Source: an uncultured Pelagibacteraceae bacterium
GTDB lineage: Bacteria > Pseudomonadota > Alphaproteobacteria > Pelagibacterales > Pelagibacteraceae
Assembly (NCBI GenBank): GCA_902614355.1
Contig: CACMKP010000003.1
Span: 1-64,000 of the forward strand
DNA: 64,000 nt
Reading direction: 5' to 3'
This document shows, piece by piece, positions 16,315 to 27,141 of the stretch. Position numbers and translations under genes: made by a program. A model generated the notes under the pieces. That model saw only the letters and a list, made by a program, of their open reading frames with translations. It did not search any database and was not told where the DNA came from. How positions within the stretch are numbered: position 1 is the first letter of the stretch; each line of letters starts with the position of its first letter.

Positions 16315-17502
16315 ATGAAAAAAAAAAACAAAAAATCAAAGAGAAAAAAGAGAGTAAAAAGAAAAAAAACAAAACTGAAAAATATCAAAAAAGTTAGGAA
16401 AAAGATAACTTTTTTAAGGAAAAAGAGGAAAAACAAAAAAAAGAAAAACAAGAAAAAAAATGCAAATCTTAAGAAAAATAAAAACTATATACCTAAAACT
16501 AAAAATCAAAGTTTAATTTCAAAAATTGTAAAACTCCAGTTATCGATTAAATCAAACTTTGATTTTAAAATTAATTTAAACCCAGAAAGATATATCCAAA
16601 GTTTTTTTGATAAAATTTCCGAAACAATTTCAAATTACAAAGTAATCAAAAAAGAAGAAAAAAGAAGAATTAAGATAGAACAAATTGAAAAAGAGAGAAT
16701 TGAGAAAATTGAGCTACAAAAAGCAAAACAAGAAGAGGTGCTTGAAAAAACTCGACTAAAAGAGAAGGCCTTAAAGGAGGAAGCAAGGTTAGAAAAGCAA
16801 AGAAATAAAGATATAAAATTATTTTTAAGAAAAGAACAAGCAATTTTAAGAAGAGAACAAGCCGAAAAACAAAAACAATTTTTAAAGCAACTTCAACTAG
16901 AGCGTCAAATTGAAAAGTTTAGAATAAGAGAAGTAAAAGAATTAGAAAAACTTGAGAAAATAGCGCTCAAAGAGAAGAGAGAGGATTATCAAGGGTTACA
17001 AGAAAGGATTGGTAAACTTAAAGAAAAATACCGAGTTATTAGAGACCAGAAGATCAAGGAGAGAGTAGAGGCCCTTGGTGTCAAATTACAAGGTAACGAA
17101 GACAGAGAAACGTTACTAATCAAGGAAAAAGAATATACTTTAGCGAGACAAAAAGTTGAGTTTGCCTTAGAAAGTTTTTTTAGAAGTGCAAGCAGTCTAG
17201 TATTTCAATTGAACAAAAGACACATTACAAGAGATATGTCAATTTTGCGGTGTATAGATAGAAGATTTGAAACTGGTGAGATTTTTATAAAATGGGATGA
17301 AGCTGAAGATGAAGATTGGTTATTATTAATTTATATTAAAAATAATTCACCCGATGAAGGAATAGTAATAGAAGATAAAACAAATCCTGAAAAAAATCAT
17401 TCATATGAATTTAAAAATATTGATATTTTTAAAGCCTCAGACACGATGGTGGACGCTTTGACACAATTAATTGCTAGCAAAAGATCACAAAATAACGATT
17501 AA
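16315..17502 (+). CDS. lysine-rich coiled-coil protein, function unknown
   Basis: Not recognised. The protein has 395 residues and three zones: about 55 N-terminal residues that are almost all Lys, Arg and Asn; a long charged coiled coil (about 105-270) rich in Glu, Lys, Arg and Gln; and a compact C-terminal domain (about 280-395) with normal hydrophobic composition, including VEFALESFFRSASSLVF and EDEDWLLLIYIK. No membrane helix or signal peptide is seen. The first codons contain an 11-base A run and more A tracts follow. The next gene, 31 bases on, is a small membrane protein, so they may be one unit. The basic tail could bind nucleic acid or membrane, but this is speculation. Confidence 0.72.
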   Translation: MKKKNKKSKRKKRVKRKKTKLKNIKKVRKKITFLRKKRKNKKKKNKKKNANLKKNKNYIPKTKNQSLISKIVKLQLSIKSNFDFKINLNPERYIQSFFDKISETISNYKVIKKEEKRRIKIEQIEKERIEKIELQKAKQEEVLEKTRLKEKALKEEARLEKQRNKDIKLFLRKEQAILRREQAEKQKQFLKQLQLERQIEKFRIREVKELEKLEKIALKEKREDYQGLQERIGKLKEKYRVIRDQKIKERVEALGVKLQGNEDRETLLIKEKEYTLARQKVEFALESFFRSASSLVFQLNKRHITRDMSILRCIDRRFETGEIFIKWDEAEDEDWLLLIYIKNNSPDEGIVIEDKTNPEKNHSYEFKNIDIFKASDTMVDALTQLIASKRSQNND

Positions 17503-17533
17503 TTTTTTCTAAATAACAAGGTAGAACTTTTAT

Positions 17534-17827
17534 ATGTTTATTGGATCAATCATTATGATAATGCTTTTTTTAATTTTAAAGTATGTATTGGCATGGATTA
17601 TCTATTATAACAAATTAGATCCGAGACTTGGTGACAGTACTTGGCGATTTACTTATGATTACCCTGTTTTAGGTGAAAGAGACATCTCCGATTTAGATGA
17701 TAAGGATTTTGTGAGGTTAAGAAGAAAAAAAAATAAGATTATTTTATTAATGTATTCAATAGTTCTCGTTATGTTTATAACTTCTATGTCTTTGTTGAGC
17801 GAAATTTTATTGTTTTTTTTTAGTTAG
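17534..17827 (+). CDS. small two-helix membrane protein, function unknown
   Basis: A 97-residue protein with a helix at about 3-22, a polar loop (about 24-68) containing KLDPRLGDSTWRFTYDYPVL and a basic stretch RLRRKKNK, and a second helix at about 69-97. The composition of the loop argues for a real gene rather than a chance frame. It follows the lysine-rich coiled-coil gene by 31 bases. It ends with a four-base overlap (TTAG) with the convergent DCC gene. I do not recognise a family. Confidence 0.68.
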   Translation: MFIGSIIMIMLFLILKYVLAWIIYYNKLDPRLGDSTWRFTYDYPVLGERDISDLDDKDFVRLRRKKNKIILLMYSIVLVMFITSMSLLSEILLFFFS

Positions 17828-18171
17828 TTTTTTAATTGTTTTTTATTTTTTAGATATAAGAAGAATGCAACTATTTCATAAAAAAAAGAAAATAACGTAA
17901 AAATTATTGGTAGTTTAAAAAAATTGTATAAAAAATTATATTTGGGAATTTTTTTCCATACAGCAAGAAAAGCTTCAGCTCCTTTTAAAATTTTTTCATC
18001 TTCTTTGACATGTAGCCTACGCAAAAGTTCTTTATTACTTTTAGAGGTCTCTTTTTTAGCTATCTCATTACCCGTAATATCAATCCAATCGATTTCTTGA
18101 ATATTCTCTTTTTTATATAAATCAATTTCAGCTTTGCAGATTTTGCATGAATTATTAAAATAAACTTTCAT
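17824..18171 (-). CDS. DCC-family thiol-disulfide oxidoreductase-like protein (DUF393)
   Basis: A 115-residue protein beginning VYFNNSCKICKAEIDLYKK. The CxxC pair (Cys9, Cys12) near a beta strand gives a thioredoxin-like start typical of DUF393/DCC proteins, although the family's usual D-x-x-C-x-x-C form is altered here to N-S-C-K-I-C. The middle has the GAEAFLAVW segment of that family. A hydrophobic stretch near 83-105 may be a membrane anchor. It would be a redox-active protein if the family analogy holds. It stands alone on the minus strand, divergent from tldD. Confidence 0.8.
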   Translation of the reverse strand: MKVYFNNSCKICKAEIDLYKKENIQEIDWIDITGNEIAKKETSKSNKELLRRLHVKEDEKILKGAEAFLAVWKKIPKYNFLYNFFKLPIIFTLFSFFYEIVAFFLYLKNKKQLKN

Positions 18172-18255
18172 ATAAGTAGATTTATTACTATATATTTAAA
18201 TAATGTATATGCGTAAAATACTCATATTGAAAATAGTAGATAAAACTTCTAAATA

Positions 18256-19677
18256 ATGCTTTCTATGAATAATTTTTTTGAAAAATCTGACATTTCTAGA
18301 TCAGAAGCAGAAAACATTGTATCAGATACACTTAGTAAGTGTGATGATGGAGAACTATACCTAGAAAATACAAAATCAGAGACATTATTATTAGATGATA
18401 ATAAAATTAAAAATTCGAGTTATAATTCTGATTTAGGCTTTGGATTTAGAGCTATCTCTGATGAAATAGTTGCATATTCTCACTCTAATGAAATATCAAA
18501 AAATTCATTAAGGCAATCTTCAGAAAATTTAAAATCAACGTTAAAATCTGTTAAAGGCACTTATAATCATGAAATTCCTAAATCTAATAAAAAGTATTAT
18601 GATAATATAAATCCTATTGAACAAAAATCTCTTAATGAAAAAATTAAAATACTTAATGAAGTAAATAACTACTTACGCTCTAAAGATAATAACATTAAAC
18701 AGGTCACAGCCAATTTTTTAGGCGAACAAAAATCAGTTGAAATAATTAGATCTGGCGGAGAGTCTTTAACTGATGTCCGTCCTTTAATAAGATTCAATGT
18801 ATCAGTCATGCTTGAGAAAAATGGAAGGAAAGAGTCAGGTGTGTATGGTGTTGGAGGAAGACAATCCTACGATTTTTATTTAAAAGATGAAAATTGGAAA
18901 AGAGTTTGTGATGAGGCTTTGAGAATAGCTTCAGTAAATTTAGAGAGTAAACCTGCACCAGCTGGTGAAATGAAAGTTGTACTAGGACCTGGTTGGCCAG
19001 CAATATTAATTCATGAGGCTGTTGGTCATGGTTTAGAAGGGGATTTTAATAGAAAGAAAACTTCTGCTTTTCATAATTTAATGGGCCAAAAAGTTGCTAG
19101 TGAAGGAGTTACGATAGTTGATGATGGTACCATCGACAATAGGAGAGGTAGTCTTACTATTGATGATGAGGGGACACCAACAGAAAAAACAGTTTTAATT
19201 GAGAATGGAATTTTAAAAAACTTTATGCAAGATCGACTTAATGCACGATTAATGAAAACCAGATCTACAGGTAGTGGAAGAAGAGAAAATTATAGGCACA
19301 TCGTCCTTCCAAGAATGAGAAACACTATGATGTTAAGTGGTAATCAGACCCAAGATGAGATGATTAAAGCTGTAGATAAAGGTATTTTTGCAGTCAGTTT
19401 TGGTGGTGGACAAGTTGACATTACCTCTGGGAAATTTGTATTTAATTGCACCGAAGCTTATGAGATTGTTAATGGCAAAATTGGATCTCCAATAAAAGGT
19501 GCAACTCTTATCGGAGATGGTCCTTCGAGTTTAAAAGAAGTTTCTATGGTGGGTAATGATATGATGATGGATCCGGGAATTGGAACATGTGGAAAAGCTG
19601 GCCAAGGTGTTCCCGTTGGTGTTGCTCAACCATCTATTCTAATTAATAAGATGACTGTTGGCGGCACAAAACTTTAA
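18256..19677 (+). CDS. tldD: metalloprotease TldD
   Basis: Catalytic subunit of the TldD/TldE protease, a heterodimer that trims unfolded peptides and, in other bacteria, matures modified peptides and degrades antitoxin CcdA. The zinc motif HEAVGH (253-258, form HExxxH) is intact in LIHEAVGHGLEGD, and the C-terminal GTCGKAGQGVPVGVAQPS segment is diagnostic. Its length of 473 residues is normal. The start could be the ATG at 18256 or that at 18265. tldE starts directly after its stop codon, and a flavoprotein gene overlaps the end of tldE, giving a three-gene unit. Confidence 0.93.
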   Translation: MLSMNNFFEKSDISRSEAENIVSDTLSKCDDGELYLENTKSETLLLDDNKIKNSSYNSDLGFGFRAISDEIVAYSHSNEISKNSLRQSSENLKSTLKSVKGTYNHEIPKSNKKYYDNINPIEQKSLNEKIKILNEVNNYLRSKDNNIKQVTANFLGEQKSVEIIRSGGESLTDVRPLIRFNVSVMLEKNGRKESGVYGVGGRQSYDFYLKDENWKRVCDEALRIASVNLESKPAPAGEMKVVLGPGWPAILIHEAVGHGLEGDFNRKKTSAFHNLMGQKVASEGVTIVDDGTIDNRRGSLTIDDEGTPTEKTVLIENGILKNFMQDRLNARLMKTRSTGSGRRENYRHIVLPRMRNTMMLSGNQTQDEMIKAVDKGIFAVSFGGGQVDITSGKFVFNCTEAYEIVNGKIGSPIKGATLIGDGPSSLKEVSMVGNDMMMDPGIGTCGKAGQGVPVGVAQPSILINKMTVGGTKL

Positions 19678-20994
19678 ATGGTCAAAGATCAAGAATTTTT
19701 AGAAAAAAAGGCATCTTATTGTCTAGGTTTAGCTAAGAAATTAGGCGCAACTGAGTCTAGTGTGATCGTTAACAACTCTGTATCTGAAACTGTTAATTTT
19801 AGAAATAAAAAACTAGATGAGTCTAATAGGTCAGATGATCTTGGAATAAGAATTACCACTTACATTGGAAAAAAAAAATCATCAATATCTTCCTCTAATT
19901 TACTTGATGATAACCTAAACATTTTGATTGAAAAATGTGTTGAGGCAGCAAAAAATACTCCTGAAGATGAATTTAATTCATTACCCGATAAAGATTTGTT
20001 AGCTAAAGAAGTGAAAGATTTGAATCTCTATGATGACACTCATATAGAAAATAATCAAAAAATAGATTATTTGAAAAAATTAGAATTCGCTGCCTCTAGT
20101 GATAAAAAAATTGTTAATACTGAGTCTAGTTTTACTCAAAATAAATCAAATTTTATTTTAGCTAATACTGAAGGTTTTTGTGCTGGTTACAAAACATCCT
20201 CATTTACAGCTTCGAGCGTTACAGTCGCAAAAGATGAAAAAAGCATGGAGAGAGATTATGATTATTCTAGCAAATGTTTTTTTAAAGACTTGGACGATGC
20301 AGGAGAATTAGGCAAACAAGCTGCTGATCAAACCATTAGAAAATTAAGCCCTAAAAAAATAGGCAGCGAAAAAATTGCTATAATTTTTGATAAAAGAATA
20401 GCTAAGGGAATATTAAGTACTTTTGCAAGCGCAATTTCATCATCAGCTATATCAAGAGGAACCTCTTTTTTAAAAGATAAAGTTAACCAAAAAATATTTT
20501 CCGATACGATTAATGTCTTAGATAAACCAGACATACTTAAAGGTTTAGGTTCAAGAAATTTTGATAGCGAGGGGGTTAAAACTGATACTCTTAAATTAGT
20601 TGAGCACGGAGTCTTAAAACATTATTTGATTGATACTTACAATGGAAGAAAATTAAACCTTAAATCAAATGGAAGATGTGGAGGGACAAGTAATCTTTAT
20701 TTTGAAAATGGAAATATTAGCTTTAAAGATTTATTGAATTTAAAATCGAAAAGTCTCTATATTACAGAAACTATAGGTCACGGAAGCAATATAGTAACCG
20801 GTGATTATTCTGTTGGTGCAACAGGGTTTTTAGTGGAAAACGGTGAGTTTAAGTATCCTATAAATGAAATTACCATTGCAGGAAATTTTAAAGACATGTT
20901 TCAGCATATTACCCTAGCAAATGATTTAGAGTTCAAATATGCAACCAATTCACCAACCATGATGATTGAGGGAATGGTTGTTGCTGGTAAATGA
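19678..20994 (+). CDS. pmbA: TldE/PmbA protease subunit
   Basis: Partner subunit of TldD, 438 residues, same fold but without the zinc-binding HExxxH, as expected for PmbA/TldE. Family segments are visible: GGTSNLYFENG, ETIGHGSNIVTGDYSVGATGFLVENGE and the C-terminal DLEFKYATNSPTMMIEGM. It starts immediately after the tldD stop with no gap, which suits 1:1 production of the heterodimer. Its stop overlaps the start of the flavoprotein gene (ATGA). Confidence 0.93.
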   Translation: MVKDQEFLEKKASYCLGLAKKLGATESSVIVNNSVSETVNFRNKKLDESNRSDDLGIRITTYIGKKKSSISSSNLLDDNLNILIEKCVEAAKNTPEDEFNSLPDKDLLAKEVKDLNLYDDTHIENNQKIDYLKKLEFAASSDKKIVNTESSFTQNKSNFILANTEGFCAGYKTSSFTASSVTVAKDEKSMERDYDYSSKCFFKDLDDAGELGKQAADQTIRKLSPKKIGSEKIAIIFDKRIAKGILSTFASAISSSAISRGTSFLKDKVNQKIFSDTINVLDKPDILKGLGSRNFDSEGVKTDTLKLVEHGVLKHYLIDTYNGRKLNLKSNGRCGGTSNLYFENGNISFKDLLNLKSKSLYITETIGHGSNIVTGDYSVGATGFLVENGEFKYPINEITIAGNFKDMFQHITLANDLEFKYATNSPTMMIEGMVVAGK

Positions 20995-21962
20995 GTGAAT
21001 TTTGCGTAATTGGCTCAGGTATTTCTGGAGCTACAATTGCAAATCTTCTTAGTAAAAAAAACTCAGTAATCATATTTGACAAAGCAAGAGGTCCAGGTGG
21101 TCGCGCGTCTTTTAAAAGAATGAAAGGCGATATAGGCTTTGATCATGGTACTCAATACTTTTCGCCAAAAACCCCAGAATTCAAAAAATTTACTAAAAAT
21201 TTAATTAAAAAAAGAATTTTAAAGGTTTGGGGCGGTAAACACGTTTTTCTTAACTCCAAAAAAAAAGAGGATAAAAAACACCTTAAAATTATAGGCAAAA
21301 AAGGAAACAATGATTTTAGCAAGTATTTATTAAAAAAAATTAAGTGCAACTACCAAAGTGAATTAAAAAAAATTCAGTATAAAAACAAACTTTGGCATTT
21401 ATCATTTGCTGATGGAAAATTGAGATCCTTTAAAAGTATTATTTTGACCTTTCCTTTTCCACAATTAAAAAAACTTTCTAAAAAATTCATTAATAACTCT
21501 TTTTTAAAAAAATCAATAAAAATGGATGCAAACATAACTACTATGATCGCTATTAAAAAAAACAAAAAATCAAATAGCAGCTACCTTTTCGAAGACCCAA
21601 TTCTTGGCTGGGCTGGTAATGAAAATTCGAAAAAAAGATTTAAATCAAAATATGATTTATGGACTCTACAAAGTACCTTTAAGTGGGCAAATAAAAAGAT
21701 TAACCAAAATAAAAATAATAAGAAAAAGAATTCAAAAATTATGATCGACAAGTTCTTTCAACTCTCAAATATTAAAAGAACAAAAATTAATTTCTCTCTT
21801 AATCATGGGTGGAAATATTCTTCAAATTCAAAACCTTTCAAAATTAAAAGTTTTTGGGATCCAAAGAAAAAAATAGGTGTTTGTGCTGATTGGTTTGTAG
21901 GACCAAGACTGGAATCTGGATGGATAAGTGCACAGGACTTATATAAAAAAATTTCAAGATAA
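20991..21962 (+). CDS. renalase-like FAD/NAD(P)-binding amine oxidase-family protein
   Basis: Flavoprotein of 323 residues. A dinucleotide-binding GSGISG (8-13) at the N-terminus is followed by the FAD-contact segment FDKARGPGGRAS, and FDHGTQYFSPKTPEF matches the bacterial renalase-like group. The C-terminal GVCADWFVGPRLESGWISAQDL is the usual second FAD-binding block. The substrate is unknown; renalase proper oxidises abnormal dihydro-NAD(P) forms. It overlaps tldE by four bases and ends one base from the convergent gene, with no terminator hairpin. Confidence 0.83.
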   Translation: MSEFCVIGSGISGATIANLLSKKNSVIIFDKARGPGGRASFKRMKGDIGFDHGTQYFSPKTPEFKKFTKNLIKKRILKVWGGKHVFLNSKKKEDKKHLKIIGKKGNNDFSKYLLKKIKCNYQSELKKIQYKNKLWHLSFADGKLRSFKSIILTFPFPQLKKLSKKFINNSFLKKSIKMDANITTMIAIKKNKKSNSSYLFEDPILGWAGNENSKKRFKSKYDLWTLQSTFKWANKKINQNKNNKKKNSKIMIDKFFQLSNIKRTKINFSLNHGWKYSSNSKPFKIKSFWDPKKKIGVCADWFVGPRLESGWISAQDLYKKISR

Positions 21963-21963
21963 A

Positions 21964-22644
21964 TTATTCAAAGCTTTTAAATCTGTATTCCCAATTTCCC
22001 ATTCTTGAGTAAGACACTTTTAAAATTCTTAAATTTTTTTGATCATACCAAATGTCAAAGTCTAATCGTTTATCCTTTGGAATATTCATATCTTTAGATT
22101 TAAGTGTAAAATGATCGGCATCATAAGTTTTTCCATAAAGGTCTATTTTTTCTTTTCCCACAAAAGTAACAAACTGTTCTTTAATACTTCCTGATATTGG
22201 ACTTATTTGAGATCCTGCTTGTAAAATTTTATGATTCCACCAATTTCCAATAACATTATCAATGGTTGCTTCCCCATTGAATGAAGACCCCTTAATATCA
22301 AATTTATTACTAGCTTTATTTAATTTTAAATTTACAAATTTTTCTTTTTCATTTTGGAGGGTTTTAGAATTATATGATATTAATTGATCTTTTATATATT
22401 TTTCTTCACCATATGACTCAACCTTAAAAATTGTAGTTCCTAATAGACCAACAGAAAATTTAAATTGATTTGTAATAATAGTTTCTTCACCATTTCTTTC
22501 GAAAAAATAATAATTGTATCCAATTAGCTCACCATTTCTAAAAATTTCCATTTCAATTTTATTATATTTATTGTAGTGACCCATATGTGCCATAGAAAGA
22601 ACTGGAAAAATTACAATAAACAAAATGGCAATAAATTTTCTCAT
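21964..22644 (-). CDS. exported protein of unknown function (DUF6134/DUF3108-like)
   Basis: A 226-residue protein with an N-terminal signal peptide (about 1-19, ending SMA before HMGHY), so probably periplasmic. The remainder looks rich in beta strands. The C-terminal region (FDIWYDQKNLRILKVSYSR) resembles the ends of DUF6134/DUF3108 proteins, where a Trp-Tyr-Asp segment is conserved. I am not sure of the family and give no function. It is a single gene, convergent with the flavoprotein gene and divergent from the YczE-like gene. Confidence 0.72.
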   Translation of the reverse strand: MRKFIAILFIVIFPVLSMAHMGHYNKYNKIEMEIFRNGELIGYNYYFFERNGEETIITNQFKFSVGLLGTTIFKVESYGEEKYIKDQLISYNSKTLQNEKEKFVNLKLNKASNKFDIKGSSFNGEATIDNVIGNWWNHKILQAGSQISPISGSIKEQFVTFVGKEKIDLYGKTYDADHFTLKSKDMNIPKDKRLDFDIWYDQKNLRILKVSYSRMGNWEYRFKSFE

Positions 22645-22694
22645 TTAGCAATTACATTAATGGACTTTATCAATAATAGAAATAACTTATTAAA

Positions 22695-23342
22695 ATGTTT
22701 TTAAAAATAAAGAAAATACCTAAAGTTAATTGGAGTTCCGATAAGCCATATAATTTTAAACCAAAATTTTCCACTTTCTTTTTTTTATGTTTTGGTCTGA
22801 CGTTATTTGGTCTTGGTGAAGGTTTATTAATTGTTTCTTTCACAGGTGCTTCTCCGTGGAGTGTTTTGGCTCAAGGTATTTCTTTAAATGTTAACTTGAG
22901 TATTGGAACAATTACTCTTTTAATAAGTATTGCTGTCTTAATTTTGTGGATACCTTTGGGCCAAAAACCAGGAATGGGCACAATATTTAATGCCTTAATA
23001 ATTGCCTTCATGATTGATCTTTGTATAAAGTTTGTACCAACTCCATCTAATTATTTTAATCAATTGATCTTAGCAGTAATTTCTGTAATGATGGTTGGAA
23101 TAGGTGGGGGTATTTATTTAGTTTCTAACTTAGGCGCAGGACCAAGAGATGGATTAATGATTGGTTTACAAAAAGTGACCAATTTGCCAGTGGCAGCTGT
23201 TAGAGCTTTTTTAGAAATTTCTGTTGTAAGTATTGGCTGGTATTTAGGTGGAACAGTAGGTGTTGGAACTATTTTGTTTGCTTTTGGTATTGGTCCGTGC
23301 GTTGTACTAGGTTTGTTTTTAGTTGATAAAATTTTTGATTAG
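22695..23342 (+). CDS. YczE/YitT-like integral membrane protein
   Basis: A 215-residue protein with five or so hydrophobic helices. GLGEGLLIVSFTGASPWSVLAQG (first half) and LVSNLGAGPRDGLMIGL (second half) are the paired G-x-x-P motifs characteristic of the YczE family, suggesting an internal repeat. The function of the family is not established; it is often annotated as a membrane protein or possible transporter. Its stop shares a four-base overlap (TTAG) with the convergent typA. Confidence 0.82.
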   Translation: MFLKIKKIPKVNWSSDKPYNFKPKFSTFFFLCFGLTLFGLGEGLLIVSFTGASPWSVLAQGISLNVNLSIGTITLLISIAVLILWIPLGQKPGMGTIFNALIIAFMIDLCIKFVPTPSNYFNQLILAVISVMMVGIGGGIYLVSNLGAGPRDGLMIGLQKVTNLPVAAVRAFLEISVVSIGWYLGGTVGVGTILFAFGIGPCVVLGLFLVDKIFD

Positions 23343-25165
23343 GCAGCAGCGCCTGATTTTTCACTTCTTTTTCTTTCATGAGGATCAAGTATAGCTTTTC
23401 TCAATCTACAAGACTCTGGAGTAATCTCTAAAGCTTCATCTGTATTTAACATACTTAGTTGTTCAGCAATCGACATTTTTCTTACTGGCGTTAAGACAAC
23501 ATTTTCGTCAGTACCTTGAGTTCTCATGTTAGTTAATTTTTTACCCTTCATAACATTAATGATCATATCTCCGGGTTTAGGTGATAAGCCCACAATCATT
23601 CCTGGGTAAACAGGATCATTATGAGTTACAAACATTTCTCCTCTAGCTTGTAAGTTAAATATTGCAAAAGCAACTGCCTTTCCTTGTTCCATTGAAATCA
23701 GAGCACCATTTCTTCTACCTTCCATTTCACCTTCAAATGGACCATATTCATAAAAAATTCTATTGATGACACCATTTCCTTTTGTAAGCGTTAAAAATCT
23801 ACTTGTATATCCCATTAAACCTCTTGTTGGTGCATGAAATATAAGTCTCTTTTTATTTTTACCAGTATCTTTTAATTCTATTAATTTACCTTTTCTCCTA
23901 TTCATCGAGTCGATTATTTTTGATGAATGCTCTTCATCAAGATCCATAGTAATTTCCTCTATTGGCTCAAGCTTGTTGCCATTTTCATCTTTTTTATAGA
24001 GGACTTTTGGAGGGCTCACGGTCATTTCAAAACCTTCTCTTCTCATTTGAGTAAGTAAAATTTCCAACATTAATTCACCACGACCACTAACCACAAAAGA
24101 ATCATTTCCCTCATTTTCAGTGAATGTAATTCCAACATTATTTTGTGCTTCTTGAACTAATCGATCTCTAATTTGCGTACTTGTAAGCTTTTTACCTTCT
24201 GTGCCAGCCAAAGGAGATGTATTTACAGTGATTGTAATTGACATAGTTGGAGGATCTATAGGTGTAGCTTCTATTGGTTCATTTACTTCAAGATCACAAA
24301 TGGTGTCTGCAACGTTAGCTTTTTCTAAACCTGCAACCACCACAATATCACCAGCTTCACCAACTTCAATTGGAACTTTTTTGGTTCCTTCGTATCTAAA
24401 AATTTTAGTTAATCTACCTTCATCAACTTTTTCTCCTTTTAAATTGATTGCTTTAATAGCTTGATTAGCTTTTGCTGTTCCTTGCGAAATTCTACCCACT
24501 AAACTTCTTCCTAAAAAACTATCAGCATAAAGAAGTGTAGAAAGCATAGCGAAAGGTTTTGATTTATCTAGTTCAGCTGGCTTAACATGCTCGACAATCT
24601 TATCTAAAAGTGGATTAAGATTTTCTCTTGGACCATCTACTTCAAGATCAGCCCACCCAGATCTTCCACTGGCATATAAAACTGGGAAATCTAGTTGGTC
24701 TTCATTAGCATCTAAACTTACAAATAAGTCGAATGTTTCATCTAGAACTTCATTAGCTCTCTGATCTGATTTATCTAATTTATTTATAACTACAATTGGC
24801 TTTAAACCTTGTTTTAAAGCTTTTGCTAAAACGAATTTTGTTTGAGGCATCACACCTTCGGCAGAGTCTATTAGCAATAATGCTCCATCAGCCATACTAA
24901 GTACTCTTTCAACTTCAGCAGCAAAATCTCTGTGGCCGGGGGTATCAATTATATTTATTCTAGAATCTTTCCAATTAATTGAGGCAGGTTTAGCTAGTAT
25001 AGTAATTCCTCTTTCTTTTTCTAATTCTCCAGAGTCCATCAGCCTTTCATCAACAACTTCATTTTCTCTAAATGAGCCACTTTGTTTCATTAAGTTATCA
25101 ATCAGAGTTGTTTTGCCATGATCAACATGTGCAATTATGGTGATGTTTCTTATAGTATTATTCAT
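23339..25165 (-). CDS. typA: translational GTPase TypA/BipA
   Basis: Ribosome-associated GTPase of 608 residues, needed for 50S assembly and stress adaptation in other bacteria. G1 is at 12-19 (AHVDHGKT), RGITI is the switch-I/G2 segment, DTPGH is G3 and NKLDK is G4. EF-G-like domains III and V follow, and the C-terminal region contains the BipA-specific RGLMGY and FFYEYGP-type segments. The length is normal. It stands alone downstream of the groESL region; its end overlaps the YczE-like gene by four bases. Confidence 0.96.
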   Translation of the reverse strand: MNNTIRNITIIAHVDHGKTTLIDNLMKQSGSFRENEVVDERLMDSGELEKERGITILAKPASINWKDSRINIIDTPGHRDFAAEVERVLSMADGALLLIDSAEGVMPQTKFVLAKALKQGLKPIVVINKLDKSDQRANEVLDETFDLFVSLDANEDQLDFPVLYASGRSGWADLEVDGPRENLNPLLDKIVEHVKPAELDKSKPFAMLSTLLYADSFLGRSLVGRISQGTAKANQAIKAINLKGEKVDEGRLTKIFRYEGTKKVPIEVGEAGDIVVVAGLEKANVADTICDLEVNEPIEATPIDPPTMSITITVNTSPLAGTEGKKLTSTQIRDRLVQEAQNNVGITFTENEGNDSFVVSGRGELMLEILLTQMRREGFEMTVSPPKVLYKKDENGNKLEPIEEITMDLDEEHSSKIIDSMNRRKGKLIELKDTGKNKKRLIFHAPTRGLMGYTSRFLTLTKGNGVINRIFYEYGPFEGEMEGRRNGALISMEQGKAVAFAIFNLQARGEMFVTHNDPVYPGMIVGLSPKPGDMIINVMKGKKLTNMRTQGTDENVVLTPVRKMSIAEQLSMLNTDEALEITPESCRLRKAILDPHERKRSEKSGAAA

Positions 25166-25256
25166 AAATCTGGGTTCTTATACATATTTAAACACTTTTG
25201 AAAACTTAAAAAAAACTACACTAGGCTTGGATAAATTAGCGATTTTTTTTTAATTT

Positions 25257-25367
25257 TTATTTTTTTCGCTTTTCGCGTTTAAGTTTTCTTTTTTCTTTAA
25301 AACTTAATTTAGGTTTTTTTTTGACACTAGAGTCTTTAAAGGATTTTCCACTATATCTTTTCGACAT
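25257..25367 (-). CDS. small highly basic protein (36 aa), putative
   Basis: An ATG at 25367 opens a 36-codon frame ending at TAA 25259..25257. It reads MSKRYSGKSFKDSSVKKK and then a nearly pure Lys/Arg/Glu tail ending KREKRKK. It fills the otherwise empty gap between typA and groEL and is the only sizeable frame there. Its very basic composition recalls small ribosome- or RNA-associated proteins, but I recognise no family. No Shine-Dalgarno site is obvious, which is common for genes in this genome. It could be a chance product of an A-rich strand; codon order with varied residues in the first 15 positions argues mildly for a gene. Confidence 0.5.
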   Translation of the reverse strand: MSKRYSGKSFKDSSVKKKPKLSFKEKRKLKREKRKK

Positions 25368-25400
25368 AACAAAAACACTATATCAAAGATTTTTTTAAGC

Positions 25401-25431
25401 AAAAAAAAAGGGCAGTAAAAACTGCCCTTTT
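25401..25431 (-). terminator. groEL rho-independent terminator
   Basis: On the minus strand the transcript folds into a stem with core GGGCAGT / ACTGCCC (7 bp; plus-strand 25410-25416 and 25421-25427), flanked by A-T pairs and with a four-base loop. It is followed by a run of nine T on the minus strand (A run at 25401-25409). It lies 26 bases after the groEL stop and has the best terminator form in the window. Confidence 0.88.
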
Positions 25432-25456
25432 AGAATTTTGATTAGGAGTTATTGGG

Positions 25457-27136
<1,680 letters not shown>

Positions 27137-27141
27137 TTATA

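Noticed and set aside
18172..18255. 17-codon frame before tldD
   Set aside because: Very short, low information and no conservation evidence; treated as leader sequence.
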